This document shows positions 58,449 through 64,000 of a DNA stretch of 64,000 nt, piece after piece. Made by a program: the position numbers and the translations under genes. The notes beneath the pieces are model-generated. The model did no database searches, was not told the origin of the DNA, and saw only the letters and a program-made list of their open reading frames with translations. Position 1 is the first letter of the stretch. Each line of letters starts with the position of its first letter. Source of the stretch: Kofleriaceae bacterium (GTDB lineage: Bacteria; Myxococcota_A; Polyangia; Haliangiales; Haliangiaceae); contig JACKDR010000031.1 in assembly GCA_020633495.1 (NCBI GenBank), forward strand, positions 18,683-82,682, read 5' to 3'.

Positions 58449-59375
58449 ATGCCCCTGCCCTACCGTCACATCCGCCATCAGCTCCCGGTGATCGCCTCGC
58501 TCGGCGGCACCGCCCTGGCCGCGCTGCGCCAGCGCGGCGGCGCCGCCGGCGCGGTGCCGGCGCTGCCGTCGCCGGAGCTCGAGAAGACGATCGCGCCGCG
58601 CGATCCGCAGCTGGTGCGCGACTACATCCGCCACGTCGGCGGCGATCCCGGCGCCTACAAGGGCGAGCTGCCGCCGCACCTGTTCCCGCAGTGGGGCTTC
58701 CCGCTGGCGGCGCGCACCCTGGAGGGCCTGCCCTACCCGCTGCAGAAGGTGCTCAACGGCGGCTGCCGCCTCGAGATCAACGCGCCGCTGCCCGCCGACC
58801 GGCCGCTGCGGGTCCGCGCCCGCCTGGTCGACGTCGACGACGACGGCCGGCGCGCCGTGCTCAAGCAGCAGGTCGTGACCGGCACCGACGACGCGCCCGA
58901 GGCGCTGGTCGCGTACCTGTACGCGATCGTGCCGCTGGGTCGCGGCAAGGGCGACGGCAAGCCCGCCGCGGCGCCGGGCGACGCCAAGCCGGCCGCGGCG
59001 CCCGCCCGGAAGGACGTGCCCCGGGTCCCCGCGACTGCCCAGGAGCTGGCGTACTGGCGGATCGCCCGCGACGCCGGCCTGCACTTCGCGATGCTCACCG
59101 GCGACTTCAACCCGGTGCACTGGATCCCGCGCTACGCCCGCGCCTTCGGCTTCAAGAGCACGATCCTGCACGGCTTCGCCACGATGGCGCGCGCCATCGA
59201 GGGCCTCAACCGGGCCCGCTTCGCCGGCGACGTCCACCGGCTGCGGGTCTGGGACTGCAAGTTCACGCGGCCCCTGCTGCTGCCCGCGCAGGTCGGCCTC
59301 TACGTCGAGGACGACCACCTGTGGGTCGGCGACGCCCCGGGCGGCGGCGCCTACCTGACCGCCGCGTTCGGCTGA
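58449..59375 (+). CDS. MaoC-like (R)-specific enoyl hydratase, HtdX type
   Basis: A 308-residue double hot-dog protein. The hydratase-2 motif is in the C-terminal half: LTGDFNPVHWIPRYARAFG, then STILHGFATMARAIEG, with the Asp/His pair expected for hydration of trans-2-enoyl-CoA. The N-terminal half is a degenerate hot-dog used for dimer-like packing. An Ala/Pro/Lys linker (GDGKPAAAPGDAKPAAAPA) separates them. It lies 23 bases after the dehydrogenase and 63 before the long FabG gene. The family works with FabG4 in mycobacteria. Confidence 0.9.
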   Translation: MPLPYRHIRHQLPVIASLGGTALAALRQRGGAAGAVPALPSPELEKTIAPRDPQLVRDYIRHVGGDPGAYKGELPPHLFPQWGFPLAARTLEGLPYPLQKVLNGGCRLEINAPLPADRPLRVRARLVDVDDDGRRAVLKQQVVTGTDDAPEALVAYLYAIVPLGRGKGDGKPAAAPGDAKPAAAPARKDVPRVPATAQELAYWRIARDAGLHFAMLTGDFNPVHWIPRYARAFGFKSTILHGFATMARAIEGLNRARFAGDVHRLRVWDCKFTRPLLLPAQVGLYVEDDHLWVGDAPGGGAYLTAAFG

Positions 59376-59438
59376 CCGCACCGACGACGACGCCCCGCTC
59401 CCCCGCTCGACCACGATCACGACCACGAGGATTCGATC

Positions 59439-60866
59439 ATGAGTGACTTCCTGCTCCAGCTCGGCCAGAACCCGCAGGCCCGCCGCCTGATCAAGGCGCT
59501 CGGCCTGCCCGTGCCCATCCCGCAGACCCTGCGCCGCGCCCGCGGCCCGTGGGAGGAGCGCCCGCTCGCCGACAAGGTCATCGTCGTCGGCGGCATGGGC
59601 GCCGGCCGGATGGCGGCGCCGGTCGCCAAGATGCTGGCCGAGAGCGGCGCCGAGCCGATCGTCATCGGCGACGCGCTCGACGCCTTCCGCGCCCCCGGCG
59701 AGGCGTTCGGCCGCCCGGCCCGCGCCGCCCAGCTCGGCGAGCTGCCCGAGGGCAAGTTCGACGGCGTCGTCTTCGACGCCAGCGAGCTGGCCGAGCCGGC
59801 CGCGCTGCGCGCGCTGTACGAGCACTTCCACGCCGTGACCCCGCGGCTCGCCGCGGGCGGCCGCGCCGTCGTGATCGGCCGCGCCGCCGCCACCGCCAAG
59901 ACCCCCGAGGCCGCCGCGACCCGGCGCGCCCTCGAGGGCTTCGTGCGCAGCCTGGCCAAGGAGGTCGGCAAGCGCGGCGCCACCGCGCAGCTGCTGATCG
60001 TCGACGACGGCGCCGAGGCCCGCGGCGCCGAGGTCCTGCGCTTCGTCTTGTCGCCGCGCGCCGCGTTCATCACCGGCCAGCCGATCCACGTCACCGGCGA
60101 GGTGACCGGCAAGGCGCCGCCGACCCGCGTCCGCGCGCTCGAGAAGAAGGTCGCGCTGGTCACCGGCGCCGCCCGCGGCATCGGCGAGGCCACCGCGCAC
60201 CTCTTGTCGGCCGAGGGCGCCCACGTGGTCTGCCTCGACCGCCCCGAGGACGACGCCCTGGTGTCGAAGGTGGCGCGCGACATCGGCGGCTCGGTGCTGC
60301 TGGTCGACATCACCGACCCGCACGCGCCCAAGAAGATCGCCGACGAGCTGCGCGCCGCGCACGGCGGCGTCGACGTCGTCGTCCACAACGCCGGCGTCAC
60401 CCGCGACAAGACGATCGGCAACATGACCGCCGAGCAGTGGGAGCAGGCGGTCGACATCAACCTCGGCGCGGTCGTCCGCATCACCTCGGCGCTGCTCGCC
60501 GGGGTCCTGCGCGACGGCGGCCGCATCGTGTGCCTGTCGTCGGTCGCCGGCATCGCCGGCAACGTCGGCCAGACCAACTACGCGGCGTCGAAGTCGGGCC
60601 TGATCGGCTACGTCGAGAAGCTGGCGCCCGCGCTGGCGCCGCGCGGCATCACCGTCAACGCGATCGCCCCCGGCTTCATCGAGACCCGCCTCACCGCGGC
60701 GATCCCGATGATGATCCGCGAGGCCGGCCGCCGGCTGTCGGCGCTCGGCCAGGGCGGCCTGCCCCAGGACGTCGCCGAGGCCATCTCGTTCCTCGCCCAG
60801 CCCGCCTCGGTGGGCATCACCGGGAGCGTCCTCCGCGTCTGCGGCGGCGCCCTGATCGGAGCCTGA
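59439..60866 (+). CDS. long FabG-type 3-oxoacyl reductase, FabG4 type
   Basis: A 475-residue reductase, about twice the size of normal FabG. Residues 45–215 form a Rossmann-like domain without a clear dinucleotide motif. The SDR domain follows: VTGAARGIGEATAHL, then HNAGVTRDK and the active site SSVAGIAGN with NYAASKSGL (Ser-Tyr-Lys). The C-terminal PGFIETRLT and a GxxG-type end are typical. High-molecular-weight FabG proteins prefer NADH and CoA-bound 3-oxoacyl chains. AGGA lies shortly before ATG 59439. Confidence 0.93.
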   Translation: MSDFLLQLGQNPQARRLIKALGLPVPIPQTLRRARGPWEERPLADKVIVVGGMGAGRMAAPVAKMLAESGAEPIVIGDALDAFRAPGEAFGRPARAAQLGELPEGKFDGVVFDASELAEPAALRALYEHFHAVTPRLAAGGRAVVIGRAAATAKTPEAAATRRALEGFVRSLAKEVGKRGATAQLLIVDDGAEARGAEVLRFVLSPRAAFITGQPIHVTGEVTGKAPPTRVRALEKKVALVTGAARGIGEATAHLLSAEGAHVVCLDRPEDDALVSKVARDIGGSVLLVDITDPHAPKKIADELRAAHGGVDVVVHNAGVTRDKTIGNMTAEQWEQAVDINLGAVVRITSALLAGVLRDGGRIVCLSSVAGIAGNVGQTNYAASKSGLIGYVEKLAPALAPRGITVNAIAPGFIETRLTAAIPMMIREAGRRLSALGQGGLPQDVAEAISFLAQPASVGITGSVLRVCGGALIGA

Positions 60867-60869
60867 TCC

Positions 60870-62156
60870 ATGTCGAAGTCCCGCCGCGCCGTCGTCGTCG
60901 GAGGCGTCCGCACCCCGTTCGTGCGCGCGTTCGCCGAGTTCCTCAAGCTCGACACCATCGCCCTGGGCTGCGCCGCGGTCCGCGGCCTGCTCGAGCGCAC
61001 CGGCGTCCCCCACCGCGAGCTCGAGGCCATCGTGTGGGGCGGCGTCATCCTGCCCGGGCTGTCGCCCAACGTCGGCCGCGAGATCGTCCTCGATCTCAAG
61101 CTGCCGGCCTCGGTCGAGGGCATGACCGTGACCCGGGCCTGCGCCTCGGGCCTGCAGGCGATCACCACCGCCGCCGCCGCGATCGAGCGCGGCGACGCCG
61201 ACGTCATCATCGCCGGCGGCTCGGACTCGACGTCCAACGCCGAGATCAAGCTGCCGCAGAAGGTCGTCCACGCCGCCGCGCCGCTGGCGTTCGGCAAGGC
61301 GACCCCCGGCGACGTCCTGGGCCTGCTGTCCCAGATGATGCCGATCACCGAGATCCTGCCGCGCATGCCCAAGATCGCCGAGCGGTCGACCGGCCAGGTC
61401 ATGGGCGAGGCCGCCGAGGAGATGGCGCGCCGCAACGAGATCCCGCGCGCCGCCCAGGACGAGCTGGCGGTGCGCTCGCACCACCGCGCCGCCGCGGCGA
61501 TCGCGTCGGGCCGGTTCGCCGACGAGGTCGTGCCGGTGCGCACGCCCGACGGCCGCTGGGTCCACACCGACACGATCGTCCGCGCCGACACCAGCGTCGA
61601 CAAGCTGGCCAAGCTGCGGCCGGTGTTCGCCAAGGACGGCACGCTGACCGCGGGCAACTCGACGCCGCTGACCGACGGCGCGTCGGCGGTGCTGCTGATG
61701 AGCGAGGACAAGGCGCGGGTGCTCGGGCTGCGGCCGCTGGCCCGGCTGGCGTCGTGGTCGTACGTCGGCGTCGACCCGGCCGACCAGCTGCTGATGGGGC
61801 CGGCGCTGGCGATGCCGAGGGCGCTCGATCGCGCCGGGCTGAACCTCGGCGACGTCGACCTGGTCGACATCCACGAGGCGTTCGCGGCCCAGGTCCTGAG
61901 CATCCTCAAGATGCTCGGCTCCGACGCGTTCGCGAAGGCGCGGCTCGGCCGCGATCAGGCGGTCGGCGAGATCGATCCGGCGCGGCTCAACGTCCACGGC
62001 GGCTCGATCGCGATCGGCCACCCGTTCGGCGCCACCGGCGCGCGCATGGTCACGACGATGGCCAACGAGCTGGCCCGCACCGGCAAGCAGACCGCGCTGC
62101 TCGGCATCTGCGCCGCCGGCGGCCTCGGCGCCGCCGCGGTCCTCGAGCGGGTGTAG
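60870..62156 (+). CDS. acetyl-CoA acyltransferase (thiolase), FadA2 type
   Basis: A 428-residue thiolase. The nucleophile is Cys91 in TRACASGLQA; the second half has DIHEAFAAQVL, GHPFGATGARM with the catalytic His, and Cys414 in GICAAGGLGA. An internal QKVVHAAAPLAFGK region fits the trifunctional-type branch. It cleaves or forms 3-oxoacyl-CoA. It begins three bases after the FabG stop and ends the operon; a CACCCC/GGGGTG hairpin follows. Confidence 0.95.
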   Translation: MSKSRRAVVVGGVRTPFVRAFAEFLKLDTIALGCAAVRGLLERTGVPHRELEAIVWGGVILPGLSPNVGREIVLDLKLPASVEGMTVTRACASGLQAITTAAAAIERGDADVIIAGGSDSTSNAEIKLPQKVVHAAAPLAFGKATPGDVLGLLSQMMPITEILPRMPKIAERSTGQVMGEAAEEMARRNEIPRAAQDELAVRSHHRAAAAIASGRFADEVVPVRTPDGRWVHTDTIVRADTSVDKLAKLRPVFAKDGTLTAGNSTPLTDGASAVLLMSEDKARVLGLRPLARLASWSYVGVDPADQLLMGPALAMPRALDRAGLNLGDVDLVDIHEAFAAQVLSILKMLGSDAFAKARLGRDQAVGEIDPARLNVHGGSIAIGHPFGATGARMVTTMANELARTGKQTALLGICAAGGLGAAAVLERV

Positions 62157-62176
62157 CGTCGTCGGGCGCGCGGGCC

Positions 62177-62191
62177 CACCCCGACGGGGTG
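62177..62191 (+). terminator. hairpin after the thiolase gene
   Basis: CACCCC-GAC-GGGGTG is a perfect six-base-pair stem 20 bases after the stop codon, without T-run. Confidence 0.5.
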
Positions 62192-62264
62192 AGGCACGCG
62201 GCGCGACGGCGGAAGCGCCTCGCCAGCGCGCGTGACCGGGATACAGTCATGGCGGGGGTGCGCC

Positions 62265-63853
62265 ATGACGGGACACCTGGAGCTCACATCGGTCGTCACC
62301 GCGGACCTGCCGTGCCCGGTGCTGGTCGTCGACGGCGACGCCCACCTGCTGGCGATGAACCCCGCGGCCGAGCGCGCGCTCGGCACCGGGCCGCTGCCCG
62401 CGGCGCTGCGCGCGATGCTGCGCCGCGCGCTCGCCGGCGAGTCCACCGACGGCGCCACGCTCGAGGAGCACGCCAACCTGCGGGCGTCGGTCGGGCCGCT
62501 GCGCGACGCCGACGGCGAGGTGGTGGGCGCGCTCGGCATCCTCCACGACGTCGGCGCGCTGCTGGCCGGGCGTGGCGACGCGATCGCCGCGCCGCCCGCC
62601 GACGAGGCGCCGCGCGCCGCAGCTCCGCGGGCGACGCCGCCGTGGTCACGCCGGACGCCGACGTCGCCGGCGCCGCGGAGGTCGCGCCGCCCGCGCCGGC
62701 GCTCGTCGCCGGCACCGAGCCGGCGCGCGGGCGCGTCCTGGTCGTCGACGACGAGCCGCTGGTGCGCCGCGCGATCCGCCGCTGGCTCGGGCCCGCCGGC
62801 TTCGACGTCGAGGAGGCGGGCGGCGCCGACGAGGCGACGCGGATCATCGAGTCACACCCCATCGACGCCGTGCTGTCCGACGTCCAGATGCCCGACGGCG
62901 GCGGCGTCGAGCTGCTGCGCGCGATCCGGCGCATCGCCCTCGACCTGCCGGTGGTCTTCCTCACCGGCGTCCCCGACGTCGACACCGCGGCCGCCGCGGT
63001 CGAGCTCGGCGCGTTCCGCTTCCTGGTCAAGCCGCCGGATCCCACCGGGCTGATCGACGTCATGCGCGACGCCTGCCAGGCCCACGCGCTGGCCCGCCTG
63101 CGCCGGGAGGCGCTGGCGATCGGCGTGGCGGCGCGCCAGGCCATCACGGACCGCGCCGGCCTCGAGGTCCGCCTCGACAACGCGGTCGGCAGCCTGTGGC
63201 TCGCCTACCAGCCGATCATCGAGCCACGGACCGGCGCGATCTTCGGGCTCGAGGGCCTGATGCGCTCGGACGAGCCCACGATGCGGGGCCCCGACGCCGT
63301 CCTCGACGCCGCCCACCGCACCGGCCGGATCGGCGACGTCGGCCGTCAGGTCCGGGCCCTCGCCGCCGCCGGCCTGGCGCGGCGCGACTCTCCGGCGGCG
63401 CTGTTCATCAACCTGCACCCCGACGAGCTGCTCGCCGACGATCTGGTCGGCGACGGCCCGCTGGCGGGCCACGCCGCCCGCATCGTCCTGGAGATCACCG
63501 AGCGGGCGTCGCTGCCGTCGTCGGCGCTGCTGTCGCGCCGGATCGCCGAGCTCCGCGCCCTCGGCTTCCGGATCGCGATCGACGACATCGGCGCCGGCTA
63601 CTCGGGGCTGACCACGTTCGCCGACCTGGCGCCGGAGATCGTCAAGATCGACATGGCGCTGGTCCGCAACGTCCACGACGCGCCGATCAAGCGGCGGACG
63701 ATCCGTTCGCTGTGCGAGCTGTGCCACGACATGGGCAGCCTGGTGGTCGCCGAGGGCGTCGAGGTCGGCGAGGAGCGCGACGTCCTGCTCGACCTCGGCT
63801 GCGATCTGCTGCAGGGCTTCCTGTTCGGCCGCCCCGAGCGCCTGGTGTCCTGA
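62265..63853 (+). CDS. PAS–receiver–EAL signalling protein, frameshifted in the linker
   Basis: ATG 62265 starts a PAS-like domain (PCPVLVVDGDAHLLAMNPAAERAL, GEVVGALGILHDV). About 62600–62640 the coding frame shifts, and the rest reads as a receiver domain (VLVVDDEPLVRRAIRRWL, phospho-Asp in VLSDVQMPDG, FLVKPPDP) and an EAL domain (YQPIIEPRTGAIFGLEGLMR, LEITERASL, IDDIGAGYSGL, VAEGVE, LLQGFLFGRP). The key EAL acids are kept, so c-di-GMP hydrolysis is possible, though EGL replaces EAL. If not an error, a second protein may start at GTG 62642. A GGGGGTG lies before the ATG. Confidence 0.72.
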
Positions 63854-63874
63854 GCCCCGCGTGTGGCGCGCCCG

Positions 63875-63891
63875 CCCGCGGTCACCGCGGG
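63875..63891. terminator. hairpin between convergent genes
   Basis: CCCGCGG-TCA-CCGCGGG is a perfect seven-base-pair stem between the EAL gene and the minus-strand gene; its loop contains the stop codon of the latter. Confidence 0.55.
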
Positions 63892-64000
63892 GTCGGCGCC
63901 GGCGACAGCACCGCGGCGGGATCGATCGTGACGTCGCCGCCGCCGCCGAGCACGACGACGCCGACGCCACCACCGCCACCGCCGCCGCCGCGCCGGGCGC
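63882..64000 (-). CDS. C-terminal end of a Gly-rich protein (5' end outside window)
   Basis: The minus-strand frame entering at the right edge has a poly-Gly run, then GVGVVVLGGGGDVTIDPAAV and LSPAPTPR before TGA at 63884–63882. No family can be assigned from about 39 residues. The style resembles the Gly-rich tail at the left edge of the window. The start lies outside. Confidence 0.5.
   Translation of the reverse strand, partial: ARRGGGGGGGGVGVVVLGGGGDVTIDPAAVLSPAPTPR

Noticed and set aside
58422..62021. 1199-codon open frame on the minus strand
   Set aside because: It is antisense to the MaoC, FabG and thiolase genes and shows only Gly/Ala/Asp/Arg-rich shadow sequence without any domain.

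Overview
The window is very GC-rich (many third positions are G or C) and reads as a free-living, predatory or social soil-type Myxococcota chromosome. The signs are a MYXO-CTERM-like sorting tail, a Ser/Thr kinase with a PEGA tail, an FHA–sigma-54 activator, a GldA/GldFG-type ABC system, many lipoproteins with Ala/Pro linkers, and very short GTGA/ATGA overlaps inside operons. Genus and family cannot be fixed from sequence alone. No rRNA, tRNA, CRISPR array or insertion sequence was seen.

Layout. 1–3.9 kb: a Gly-rich protein tail, a probably frameshifted lipoprotein, HtpG and a radical SAM protein. 4.0–9.1 kb: a three-gene ABC operon (ATPase, fused GldF-GldG permease, DUF4340 protein). 9.1–14.1 kb: an arsenic resistance operon read leftward (arsR, arsD, arsA, acr3, MFS) with a perfect inverted repeat before arsD. 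14.2–17.4 kb: an exported operon (DUF2252, barrel-like protein, lamin-tail lipoprotein). 17.7–22.5 kb: a DGPF/YCII protein with an ECF42-type sigma factor, a lipoprotein, a DUF6891-like protein, and a GFA-family enzyme divergent from a WYL regulator. 22.8–31.2 kb: an HNH nuclease, an M1 aminopeptidase lipoprotein, a 2OG-Fe(II) oxygenase beside a radical SAM/SPASM protein, small Cys-rich proteins, a signal peptidase I homologue without its catalytic dyad, and a YrdB-family membrane protein with no standard start codon. 31.4–34.3 kb: surface and lipoproteins.

34.3–40.7 kb is a compact putative secondary-metabolite locus: a START/SRPBCC protein, a KASIII-like enzyme lacking the usual His, a ThDP enzyme of the acetolactate-synthase type and an OhrR/MarR regulator, convergent with a P450 and a methyltransferase. 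The ThDP plus KASIII pairing recalls acyloin pathways. 40.7–52.7 kb carries signalling and envelope genes: an FHA-AAA activator without a visible DNA-binding domain, a TPR lipoprotein, a PH-domain protein, a TPR-barrel protein with a PEGA-kinase, a D,D-carboxypeptidase, and a Tat-exported TldD homologue followed by a TldE/PmbA homologue broken by two frameshifts.

52.7–55.7 kb is a clear low-GC island holding one large OLD/PARIS-like ATPase–TOPRIM protein with an added C-terminal basic linker and winged-helix-like end, a candidate defence gene. 55.7–62.2 kb is a TetR-controlled fatty-acid operon (acyl-CoA dehydrogenase, MaoC hydratase, long FabG, thiolase) with the gene content of the mycobacterial fadE5–fadA2–fabG4–htdX locus. 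62.2–64 kb has a PAS/REC/EAL signalling protein interrupted by a frameshift and the tail of another Gly-rich protein on the minus strand.

Several starts lie 5–8 bases after a TANNNT box, which suggests that leaderless or near-leaderless transcripts are common here.
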